This document shows, piece by piece, positions 7,709 through 15,312 of a DNA stretch of 39,060 nucleotides. Position 1 is the stretch's first letter. Each line of letters starts with the position of its first letter. Under the pieces are notes generated by a model. The model had not been told where the DNA came from. It made no database searches and worked only from the letters and a program-made list of their open reading frames with translations. The stretch covers positions 1-39,060 of the forward strand of contig VBLP01000240.1 in assembly GCA_005887925.1 (NCBI GenBank). The letters are read 5' to 3'. Source of the DNA: Deltaproteobacteria bacterium. Its GTDB lineage: Bacteria; Myxococcota_A; Polyangia; Haliangiales; Haliangiaceae. Both the position numbers and the translations under genes were made by a program.

Positions 7709-9199
7709 ATGATGCGTCGAACCTTCCTGCACGGAGCGGCGGCCGTCGGGGCTGCCGCGATGTTGCCGCGCCGCGCGTCGGCGGCGGCCGATCTCAAGCC
7801 GATCTACCAGCAGGTCGAGAAGCGCCACGACGAGGCGCTCGCCCGGCTCCAGGCGTGGATCCGCCAGCCCACGATCGCCGCCGAGAGCCGCGGCATCACC
7901 GAGGGCCGCGACCTGACGATGCGGATGCTGCGCGACGCGGGGTTCGGCAAGGTCGAGAGCATCTCGACCGACGGCCACCCCGGGATCTTCGCGACGCTCG
8001 ACGCCGGCGCGCCGCGCACGATCGGGCTGTACTTCATGTACGACGTCAAGCAGGTCGATCCCAAGGAGTGGAGCTCGCCGCCGTGGGAGGCCAAGCTGGT
8101 CGACATGCCCAAGCTCGGCAAGGTGGTGATGGGGCGCGGCGCGGTCAACCAGAAGGGCCCCGAGGCGGCGTTCCTGGCCGCGCTGCACGCGATCCGCGGC
8201 GCTGGCAAGAAGCTGCCGGTCAACCTGGTGTTCGTCGCCGAGGGCGAGGAGGAGATCGGCTCGCCGCACTTCCCGCAGATCGTGTCGCAGCCGCAGGTCC
8301 AGGCGGCGCTCAAGCGCTGCGAGGGCGTGTTCATGCCGCACGCCAACCAGAGCGGCGACGGGACGGTCACCATCAACCTCGGCGCCAAGGGCGTGGTCGA
8401 ATGCGAGCTGGTGTCGAGCGGAGAGACCTGGGGTCGCGGGCCGAAGCGGGATGTCCACTCGAGCAACCGCGCCCGGATCGACAGCCCGGCGTGGCACCTG
8501 GTGCTGGCGCTGGGCACGCTGGTGACGCCGGCCGGCGAGCCGGCGATCGACGGGTTGTTCGAGAAGGTCCGGCCGGTCAGCGACCGCGACCGCGGCCTGC
8601 TCGACGAGGCGGCGCGCCGGATCAGCGAGGCGGAGGCCAAGCGCTCGCTCGGCGTCGAGCACTGGGCGCGCGACGCGAGCTGGCGCCAGGCGCTCGAGGA
8701 CCTCGCGACCAAGCCGACGGTCAACATCGAGGGCCTCGTCGGCGGCTACATCGGCCCCGGCGGGATGACGATCCTGCCGCACCGGGCGGCGGCCAAGCTC
8801 GACCTGCGGCTGGTCCCGGACATGACCGCGGCCGACACGTTCGCCAAGCTCAAGGCGCACCTGGCCAAGCGCGGCTTCGGCGACATCGAGGTCAAGATGA
8901 CCGGCGGCTACGATCCCAACACCAGCGCGGCGGACGCGCGGCTGATCCGCGCGCAGGTCAAGACGTACGAGCGCTGGGGCATCAAGCCGATCCTGTGGCC
9001 GCGGCTCGCCGGCTCGTGGCCGGGCTACGTGTTCACCGGCGCGCCGCTCAAGCTGCCGGCCGGCCACTTCGGCCTCGGCCATGGCTTCGGCGCGCACGCC
9101 CCCGACGAGTTCTTCCTGATCGAGTCGACCGACGCGAAGCTGCACGGCTTGGACGACGCCGTGCGCTCGCACGTCGACTACCTGTTCGAGCTGGCGTAG
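7709..9199 (+). CDS. Secreted M20-family metallohydrolase with altered metal ligands
   Basis: This 496-residue protein has a Tat-like signal (MRRTFLHG, hydrophobic stretch, then RRASAAA). The fold signatures of M20 dipeptidases are present: YFMYDVKQVDP, GRGAVNQKGPEAAF, EGEEEIGSP and a C-terminal GAHAPDE. In active M20 enzymes the first motif is normally HYD and the second has an Asp bridging the two zinc ions. Here the positions hold Met110 and Asn147. Asp112, the Glu181/182 pair and His463 are kept. Metal binding is therefore probably different or single-site. The changes are clean substitutions in an otherwise intact frame, so they look like a subfamily trait, not decay. Expected role: hydrolysis of a peptide-like bond outside the cytoplasm. 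ATG 7712 is an equally possible start. Confidence 0.82.
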   Translation: MMRRTFLHGAAAVGAAAMLPRRASAAADLKPIYQQVEKRHDEALARLQAWIRQPTIAAESRGITEGRDLTMRMLRDAGFGKVESISTDGHPGIFATLDAGAPRTIGLYFMYDVKQVDPKEWSSPPWEAKLVDMPKLGKVVMGRGAVNQKGPEAAFLAALHAIRGAGKKLPVNLVFVAEGEEEIGSPHFPQIVSQPQVQAALKRCEGVFMPHANQSGDGTVTINLGAKGVVECELVSSGETWGRGPKRDVHSSNRARIDSPAWHLVLALGTLVTPAGEPAIDGLFEKVRPVSDRDRGLLDEAARRISEAEAKRSLGVEHWARDASWRQALEDLATKPTVNIEGLVGGYIGPGGMTILPHRAAAKLDLRLVPDMTAADTFAKLKAHLAKRGFGDIEVKMTGGYDPNTSAADARLIRAQVKTYERWGIKPILWPRLAGSWPGYVFTGAPLKLPAGHFGLGHGFGAHAPDEFFLIESTDAKLHGLDDAVRSHVDYLFELA

Positions 9200-9206
9200 C
9201 GGCCGC

Positions 9207-10604
9207 TCAGCTGGGCTCGGGCCAGGCGCGCTGCGGCGGCCGCAGCTTCTCGATCAGGCGGGCCAGCCTGAGCACGCCGGCGTCGTCGAACCGCCGCCCG
9301 ATGATCTGCACGCCGATCGGCAGGCCGCCTGTGCTCGCGGTCCAGTTGATCGACGCGGCGGGCTGCTCGGACATGTTGTAGGGCGCGGTGAATGCGATGT
9401 GCGGCAGCGCGTTGTGCGGATCGTTGCCGGGGGCGGGCAGCTCGGCCTCGTACGGCAGGATCGGCGAGACCGGCGAGATGACGTAATCGAACGGCTCGCA
9501 GGCGAACACCGCGGCCTCGCGCACCGCCATGACCTGGTTGTAGGCCTGCATGACGTCGCGCCCGGTGAACCGCGCGGCGCGCCAGGTGCACCACTCGGCG
9601 ATGAACGGCAGCACGTTCTGCTGGCGCTCCGGCGTCAGCGCCATGAAGTCGTTGTGCAGGCGCGACTCGAAGAACCGCGACATGCCGTCGAACATGTCCG
9701 GCGTGAGAAACGACGGGATCTCCTCGACGACCGCGCCGGCGTCGCCGAGCGCCCTGGCCGCCGCCTGCGCCGCGGCGCGGACCTCGGGATCGACCGCCAG
9801 GCCGGCTTTCATGTCCGGCAGAAAGCCGATCTTCAGCTGCTTGACATCGATCTCGTCCAGGCCGCGGACGTGGTCGCGGTCCTCGAACGGCAGGCTCATG
9901 AAGTCGCGCGGGTCGGGCTGCGACAGCACGTTGAGCAGCAGCGCCGCGTCGGCGACGGTGCGCGTCATCGGCCCGGCGACCCGGCCCATGAACGGCGGAT
10001 AGACCGGGATCCGCCCGAGCGACGGCTTGAGCGCGAAGATGCCGCAGTGCGTGGCGGGCAGCCGCACCGATCCGCCGATGTCGGTGCCGATGTGGAGCGG
10101 CGCGTAGCCGGCGACGGCGGCGGCCGCGGCGCCCGCGCTCGAGCCCGACGGGTTGCGATCGAGGCGCCAGGGGTTGCGCGTGATGCCGTGCAGGCTGGAC
10201 ACGCCCGACGACAGCATGCCGTAGTCGGGCATGGTCGTCTTGCCGAGCAGCACGCAGCCGGCCTCGCGGACGCGCGCGGCCGCCGGGGCATCGGCGCGCT
10301 GCGGCGGTGCGGCCTCGTTGGCGCGCGTGCCGATCGGCGCCGGATCGCCGCGCGTGTAGACGTTCTCCTTGATCGTGAGCGGCACGCCGTCGAGGGGCGA
10401 GCGCGGGGCGCCGCTGTGCCAGCGCGACTCGGCGTCGCGGGCCTGCTCGAGCGCGGCGTCGTGCGCGATGCGGCACATCGCGTTGATCCGGGGCTCCCAG
10501 GCGTCGATGCGCGCCAGGGCGGCGCGCGTCACCTCGACCGGCGACAGCTCGCGCTTTGCGTAGGCTTGAACCAGCGCGTGCGCGCTGAGGTCGTGCGTGG
10601 TCAT
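9207..10604 (-). CDS. Amidase-signature family amidase
   Basis: This 465-residue cytoplasmic hydrolase carries the full amidase-signature Ser-cisSer-Lys triad. Lys79 is in LTIKEN, the cis-Ser about 155 is in NPSGSSAGAAAAA, and the nucleophile Ser179 is in GTDIGGSVRLPA. The family hydrolyses amide bonds of diverse carboxamides. GatA is the best-known member, but no gatB/gatC neighbours are present and the C-terminal part differs, so a catabolic or peptide-amide hydrolase is more likely. It converges on the M20 gene, with stop codons 7 nt apart. The start is preceded by TATAGT at 8 nt and no ribosome-binding site, suggesting a leaderless message. Confidence 0.85.
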   Translation of the reverse strand: MTTHDLSAHALVQAYAKRELSPVEVTRAALARIDAWEPRINAMCRIAHDAALEQARDAESRWHSGAPRSPLDGVPLTIKENVYTRGDPAPIGTRANEAAPPQRADAPAAARVREAGCVLLGKTTMPDYGMLSSGVSSLHGITRNPWRLDRNPSGSSAGAAAAAVAGYAPLHIGTDIGGSVRLPATHCGIFALKPSLGRIPVYPPFMGRVAGPMTRTVADAALLLNVLSQPDPRDFMSLPFEDRDHVRGLDEIDVKQLKIGFLPDMKAGLAVDPEVRAAAQAAARALGDAGAVVEEIPSFLTPDMFDGMSRFFESRLHNDFMALTPERQQNVLPFIAEWCTWRAARFTGRDVMQAYNQVMAVREAAVFACEPFDYVISPVSPILPYEAELPAPGNDPHNALPHIAFTAPYNMSEQPAASINWTASTGGLPIGVQIIGRRFDDAGVLRLARLIEKLRPPQRAWPEPS

Positions 10605-10612
10605 CGCCGGCG

Positions 10613-10618
10613 ACTATA
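10613..10618 (-). promoter_or_regulatory. -10 box TATAGT of the amidase gene
   Basis: TATAGT on the minus strand ends exactly 8 nt before ATG 10604, the same box and spacing as the M20 gene. No -35 of the TTGACA type is visible and there is no Shine-Dalgarno sequence. Confidence 0.5.
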
Positions 10619-10750
10619 TGCCCTCGCGCCGTGCTGTGCGTGCGGGGCGCCGGCCGGTCGCGGGATTTTCGATTAAGTGACGCCGCGTGCGCCGGCGCTC
10701 GACGCACATGGCTGGCGGCAGGTGCGCGCAGCGCTTGAAAGGAGTCCGCC

Positions 10751-12302
10751 ATGCGTTGTCCTCGTCGGTTTGGGTTATCCGTGCTCGTCCTGCTGTCTGC
10801 CTCGAGCGCATTCGCGGCCCCCAGCGTGATCAGCGCATCGCGGCACGATACCTCGGCTCCGCTCGGTCAGCTGTCGGCGACCGGCCGGGCACCGACCAAG
10901 GGGCCGGACACCGAGGGCCTCGAGCCGCGCGCGACCGGCCCCGCGCTGGGTAGCGGGCGCGCCGATCCGGTGGCGTCCCCGCTCACCGGGCCGCTGTCGG
11001 GTGTGACCACCGTGATGAGCTTCGACGGCCAGAGCGCGGCGGACAACCGGCGCGTCCTGGGCTTTGCGTTCGTGCCGCCGGATACCAACGGCGCGGTCGG
11101 TGCGTCGCAGTTCGTCCAGATGGTCAATGTCACGATCGCGGTGTACAGCAAGCGCGACGGCAGCCAGCTGATGGCGCCGGCGGCGATCCACTCGCTGTGG
11201 CGCGGCTTCGGCGGCCTGTGCGAGAACGGCGGCACCACGCCGACGTTCAAGGACGGCGGTGATCCGGTCGTGCTCTACGACCACCTCGCCGACCGCTGGC
11301 TGGTCAGTGTCGACGACGTCGGACGCGACCGGCACGTACAACCGCTACGAGTTCGATTACGGCGCCAACTTCCCCGATTATCCCAAGTTCGGCATCTGGC
11401 CGGACGCGTACTACAACACGATCAACGTATTTCCCGGCAACGGCTTCGCCGGCGCGCAGGCCTGCGCGTTCGACCGCGCCGCGATGCTGGCGGGCGGACC
11501 GGCCAGCGCGATCTGCTTCCAGCAGCCGCCGTCGGTCGCGAGCCTCCTGCCGGCCGACCTCGACGGCAGCACCCTGCCGCCGGCCGGCGCGCCCAACTAC
11601 TTCGTCGGCCTGGCCGACGCGAGCCACCTGAATCTATTCAAGTTCCACGCCGACTTCGCCGATCCGTCGAGGTCGACGTTCACCGGGCCGACCTTGATCC
11701 AGGTCGCGGACTACAACGAGATCTGCGCGCGGGCGAACACGGTCGCGTGCATCGCCGAGCCGCAGCCCGGCGAGAAGGTCGACGGCCTCGCCGACCGCGT
11801 GATGTTCCGGCTCGCGTATCGCAACTTCGGAGATCACGAGTCGCTGGTCGTCAACCACACCATCCTGGGCGGCGCGCTCGGCGGCGTCCGCTGGTACGAG
11901 ATCCGCAATCCCGGTGGGGCGGGGGCGGTGTTCCAGCAGGGCACCGTGGTCGATCCGGACACCGATTTCTGGATGGGCAGCATCGCGATGGATCAGGCGG
12001 GCGACATCGCGCTCGGCTTCAGCGCGATGAGCCACACCAATTTCTCGAGCGTCCATGTCGTGGGGCGGACGCCGAGCCAGCCGGCGGGCAAGATGTTCGG
12101 CCCGCTGGTCCTGGCGACCGGCAGCGGCGTGCAGGTCAACTCGTTCAAGCGCTGGGGCGACTACAGCAGCATGACGGTCGATCCGAAGGATGACTGCACG
12201 TTCTGGTACACGCAGGAGTATTACACCGCGACCGGCAGCTTCAACTGGGCGACGCGCATCGCGGCGTTCCGGTTCGACCGCTGCAAGCCCGGCGCGCGGT
12301 GA
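10751..12302 (+). pseudogene. Secreted beta-rich protein, frameshifted near 11320
   Basis: A signal peptide (LSVLVLLSASSAFAAPS) starts at ATG 10751, preceded by AAGGAG. Frame one then reads GFAFVPPDTNGAVGASQFVQ, VNVTIAVYSK and YDHLADRWLVS up to about 11325. From there the protein continues in another frame with TGTYNRYEFDYGANFPDYPK, GIWPDAYYNTINVFPG and a long C-terminal part ending RIAAFRFDRCKPGAR. In secreted proteins of this type a stretch of roughly 20 residues normally lies between the RWLVS and YRYEF segments. It is missing here, so the lesion looks like a small deletion that also shifts the frame. The protein is probably extracellular and propeller-like, with no enzymatic motif seen. 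If the frameshift is a consensus error this is an intact gene. Confidence 0.7.
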
Positions 12303-12306
12303 CCGC

Positions 12307-13314
12307 CTACCACGTGTACTGAGCGCCGAGGCCGGCCGAACCCGAGCGGGTGGCCGCGTAGCTCGCGTCGACGTGCGCGCCGGCGGCGAGCTTGGCGAAC
12401 AGCTTGAGCCGGTGCGAGCCGCCGAGCGCGAGCTTGTACTGCACGCGCAGGCTGGCGCCGACATCGAACTCGCGGCCGTCGGCGTAGTCGGCGTACGACA
12501 GGCTCGCGGTCGCGGCGAGGTCGCTCCAGCGGTGGGCGATGCTCGGCGTGATGGCGTCGCGCAAGAGCGGGGCGCCGCTCGCGCTGCCGAGCGTGCTGCG
12601 CGCGATCGTCGCGAGCGCGAAGAAGCCGAGCCGCAGCGGATCCTGATCGTAGAGGTAGTACGACGCGTCGAGTGACAGATCGGTATTGTCGTCGACGGTG
12701 TCGGTGACGCTCGCGCCGAGCGCGACCTGGCCGAGCACCACGCGCTGGGTGTCGAGCGCGCTCTGGACCTCGCTGCTGCACGCCGCGGCCCGACAGCGCA
12801 TCCGCACGCCGTCGGCGTCGAGCGTCCCGCCCGCACCCTGGACACTGATGATCTGCTGATGTGCGTAGTAGTACGTCGCGGTGAGCGACAGCGAGGCGCT
12901 GAGCGCGTGCGACGATGCCGCCGCGCTCAGCCGGGCATCGGCCTGCATCGCATCGGCGAACAGCCCGTCGGCGGGCACCGGCACGGTCGCGAGCGTGGTC
13001 GACTCGGGAGACCAGCCGCCGCCCAGCCGCACGCTCCAGTGCTCGTCGGCTGCGTAGCTCGCCGACAGCGCGCCGAGGTAGACATCGCCGCGGCTGACGG
13101 TCGTGTCGCTGTAGACCCGGGTCGAGGACAGATCGAACCGGAGCTGCCACTGCGCGTCGAGATCCCAGATCCCCGCGAGCCGGTCGCTGAGCCAGCTCGA
13201 GCCGGGCGCGGTCTCGGTCGCGGGAGCGGCGCCCGCGGCGAGCTCCTCGACTGCGCCGCCGGCGTGCGCGGCGCGCGGCGCCACGGCGGCGATCGCGATC
13301 ATCCAGCAGCGCAT
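12307..13314 (-). CDS. Outer-membrane beta-barrel protein
   Basis: This 335-residue protein starts at ATG 13314 with a short signal (MRCWMIAIAAVAPRAAHAGG). After it come alternating hydrophobic/polar strands with aromatic girdles, for example WQLRFDLSSTRVYSDTTVSR, LSASLSLTATYYYAHQQ, LSLDASYYLYDQDPLRLGFF and ATASLSYADYADGREFDVGA, ending in LGAQYTW. A C-terminal aromatic residue is typical of Bam substrates. The pattern suggests about 12-16 strands. A loop has two Cys in MRCRAAACSSEV that could form a disulfide. The start lies 2 nt after the original stop codon of the upstream coiled-coil gene (TGATCATG), so the two were co-translated. It may anchor or export the coiled-coil protein; that is inference. 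Confidence 0.75.
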   Translation of the reverse strand: MRCWMIAIAAVAPRAAHAGGAVEELAAGAAPATETAPGSSWLSDRLAGIWDLDAQWQLRFDLSSTRVYSDTTVSRGDVYLGALSASYAADEHWSVRLGGGWSPESTTLATVPVPADGLFADAMQADARLSAAASSHALSASLSLTATYYYAHQQIISVQGAGGTLDADGVRMRCRAAACSSEVQSALDTQRVVLGQVALGASVTDTVDDNTDLSLDASYYLYDQDPLRLGFFALATIARSTLGSASGAPLLRDAITPSIAHRWSDLAATASLSYADYADGREFDVGASLRVQYKLALGGSHRLKLFAKLAAGAHVDASYAATRSGSAGLGAQYTW

Positions 13315-13316
13315 GA

Positions 13317-14180
13317 TCAGCGCTTGCGCTCGGCGTTCGCTTCGCGGCGAGCCGCGCTGGCCTGGCGCCGGTCCGCCGCGGCGTCCTTGCGCGCCGCCCG
13401 CGCTTCCTTGCGATCGGCGGCGATGTCCTTGCGATCGGCGCGCGCGTCCTTGCGCTAGGCCGCGATCTGCTTGCGATCGGTGCGCGCCTCCTTGCGGTCG
13501 GCCGCGAGGTCCTTGCGCTCGGCCTTGAGCTGCTTGCGATCGGCGGCGATGTCCTTGCGGTCGGCGCGGATGTCCTTGCGCTGGGCCGCCGCATCGGCGC
13601 GCCGGCCCGCGACGTCCTTGCGCTCGGCGGCGATCCGGTTGCGGTCCTTGGCGATGTCCTTGCTGTCGTTCTCCGCGTTCGCGAAGTGGTTGGCAGCGCC
13701 CCGGGCATCGCCTGCCTTGAGGTCGCGGCGGGCCTGGCGGTCCTGCTGCGCGATGTCCTTGCGGTCGAGCTTGATCTCGGACTTCTGCCGGGTGATCTCG
13801 CGCTTGTCTGCCGCGATGCCCTTCTTGTCGGCCGCGACGGCCTTGCGATCCTTGGCCACGTCCCGGCGGTCGCCGTGGATGTCGGTGCGGGTGGCCACGA
13901 TCGCCTTCTTGTCCCGGACGATGTCGGTGCGCTGGTTCGCCAGGTCGTGCTTGTTGTTCGCGATCGCCTTCTTGTCCTTTGCCAGATCTTTCTTGTCGCG
14001 CGCGATGTCGCGATCGGTGCGCGCCGCCTTGCGATCGGCCTTGAGCGCGGCGCGGTCGGCGTGCGCGGCCTTGTTGTCGAGCGCGACCAGCTTCTTGTCG
14101 CGCTGGACATCGTTGGCCGAGGCGAGCGTGGCGCCGCCGAGCAGGCCGGCAGCAAGTACGAGATGCATCAGGTGCTTCAT
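13317..14180 (-). pseudogene. Secreted K/R/D-rich coiled-coil protein split by an amber codon
   Basis: ATG 14180 is preceded by GAGGAG and starts a signal peptide (MKHLMHLVLAAGLLGGATLA, then SA). The mature part is almost entirely a degenerate seven-residue repeat, (D/E)RK(D/E)IAA, seen for example in ADRKDIAADRKQLKAERKDL. It is interrupted once by a non-repetitive insert (GDARGAANHFANAENDSKDI). A TAG at 13455-13457 ends the frame after 241 residues. The same frame and repeat then continue for 45 more residues (RKDARADRKDIAADRKE...) to a TGA at 13317-13319. GAG to TAG would explain it in one step. Either the product is truncated or the amber is read through. It is predicted to be a long, highly charged periplasmic or surface rod, paired with the barrel gene downstream. 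Confidence 0.75.
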
Positions 14181-14663
14181 GGGGCTCCTCATTTGATGTC
14201 GCTGCCAACTGCAGTGGTCATGCCACATGAGTATTCTGACAAGCAGTCGTGAATGCTTATGTCATACATATGAATGTGGAGCCTACAGTCCCGAAGCTGG
14301 GGCCGGCGCTGCGAACGGGAGGTGGCGATCCGGACATTGCCGGCCGCGGTAACAAATATGACCGGGAAGGCTCTACCGACGGGGCAGCGTACGAGCCCTG
14401 CCGTCGGGGGCGCCGCGACGTGCCACGCCGCGCTGCGCGGTCGCTGTCTCCGGTGCAGCGACGGCGGCACGGTCAGCGACTCGACGCTGTAACAAGACAC
14501 CTGCGTGTAACGATGGATCCTCGTTGTGACAGCGGCTCATCCGCTCAGATCCGAGGAGGTCGTGAGGCAGCTCAGGCGGTGTGCGACGAGGAGCAAAACC
14601 TTGCAAGAAGCGGATCGATCTCGCCTTCCCCGATGGCCCGCCGACGGCATGAGTCGAGGAACG
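14181..14663. other. Intergenic region upstream of the coiled-coil gene
   Basis: About 480 bases with no convincing gene on either strand. The part near 14200-14290 is clearly more AT-rich than its surroundings. On the minus strand it contains TTGTCA about 45-50 bases before the start codon, a possible -35-like element for the coiled-coil/barrel pair, but no clear -10 partner. The rest (14300-14663) shows only frames with Arg/Pro-rich composition typical of non-coding high-GC DNA. Confidence 0.35.
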
Positions 14664-14894
14664 CTAGGAGGTGCCCTTCGCCTCGGGGCCCCACTGCAGC
14701 GAGAGACGCTTTCGTGAGCCAGCGCACTCCCGCAGGTAGAGGTTGATCAGTGTCTGATATCCGATGCCCGTCTCGTCGGAGAGCCCGCGGAAGTACGCCA
14801 ACGTCGCGTCATCCAGTCGAATCGTCACCTGCTTCTTCAGACGCTTTGCGTACGGGTTCTTGCGGGCCCCAGAGAAGTCATAGTGCTTTTTCAT
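14664..14894 (-). CDS. brnA: BrnA-like antitoxin
   Basis: This 76-residue protein has the layout of BrnA antitoxins. A basic, disordered N-terminal half (YDFSGARKNPYAKRLKKQ) wraps the toxin. A ribbon-helix-helix follows (VTIRLDDATLAYFRGLSDET, then GIGYQTLINLYLRE) that binds the operator. The start ATG 14894 overlaps the toxin stop in ATGA and is preceded by AAAGGTGGAG. BrnA neutralises the RNase BrnT and represses the shared promoter; an inverted repeat suited to such a repressor lies at 15196-15218. The gene appears intact although the toxin frame is broken, so an orphan antitoxin is one reading. Confidence 0.85.
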   Translation of the reverse strand: MKKHYDFSGARKNPYAKRLKKQVTIRLDDATLAYFRGLSDETGIGYQTLINLYLRECAGSRKRLSLQWGPEAKGTS

Positions 14895-15186
14895 TGTCTC
14901 CACCTTTCGCGGTATTGGGCTCGCTCTCTCGCGTCGGCCTTTCGCGCGGAGATGATCCTGATGATGTCCCGATTCTGCCGGTAGCAGTGGCATACGATCA
15001 GGATCTGGAGCATCGAGCTGAGCCCCAGGAGGACGAACCTGTCCTCGGCTTCCGAATGCTCGTCGTCGGCCAGAAGCAGCGCCTCGTCATCGGTGAACAC
15101 CGTGCGCGCCTCCTCGAACGACACGCCGTGCTTCCTCTTGTTCGAGGCGTCTTGCGCTCATCCCAGTCGAACTGAAGGTCGGCCAC
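14891..15186 (-). pseudogene. brnT: BrnT-like RNase toxin, one-base frameshift
   Basis: From GTG 15186 the protein starts MADLQFDWDERK. It then needs one extra base to continue as the conserved NKRKHGVSFEEARTVFTDDE of BrnT toxins, followed by ALLLADDEHSEAEDRFVLLG, LIVCHCYRQNRDIIRIISAR and KADARERAQYRERWRQ. Restoring an A in the AAGAC run near residue 12 (about 15150) gives an exact fit. The region is 296 nt, one short of a multiple of three. BrnT is a ribonuclease of the RelE fold that blocks translation. As written the toxin is dead. A homopolymer-type base-calling error is a real alternative. It is in an operon with brnA, overlapping by 4 nt. Confidence 0.82.
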
Positions 15187-15194
15187 GTAGTGCC

Positions 15195-15223
15195 ATTGTA
15201 CCTACGCAGTATGTACAACGCAA
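15195..15223 (-). promoter_or_regulatory. brnTA promoter with overlapping operator
   Basis: On the minus strand TTGCGT (15223-15218) and TACAAT (15200-15195) are separated by exactly 17 nt, a good sigma-70 type promoter. TACAAT ends 8 nt before GTG 15186, so the transcript is nearly leaderless. An inverted repeat TTGTAC-N11-GTACAA (15196-15218) fills the spacer and overlaps both boxes. This position suits steric repression by the ribbon-helix-helix antitoxin. Confidence 0.75.
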
Positions 15224-15312
15224 GGTGCGATGGAGCGCAGCTCGAACCGTCGGGTGGGGAGCTCCCGCAACGTCACCCGCGGCGTGCGCGCTTCGATCAC
15301 CCAGCGCCGCTG

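Noticed and set aside
5858-9172. Long minus-strand open frame across the aminotransferase, lipoprotein and M20 genes
   Set aside because: It is antisense to three well-supported genes and rich in Arg/Ala/Gln with no recognisable domain; a GC-driven shadow.
12307-14208. Single fused minus-strand frame covering the coiled-coil and barrel genes
   Set aside because: Its first part is an out-of-register reading of the DRK repeats (Gly/Arg/Gln-rich). The true layout is two adjacent genes in different frames, each with its own signal peptide.
14249-14746. Plus-strand open frame between the coiled-coil gene and brnA
   Set aside because: Arg/Pro-rich composition, no ribosome-binding site, no motif, and it runs into brnA on the opposite strand.
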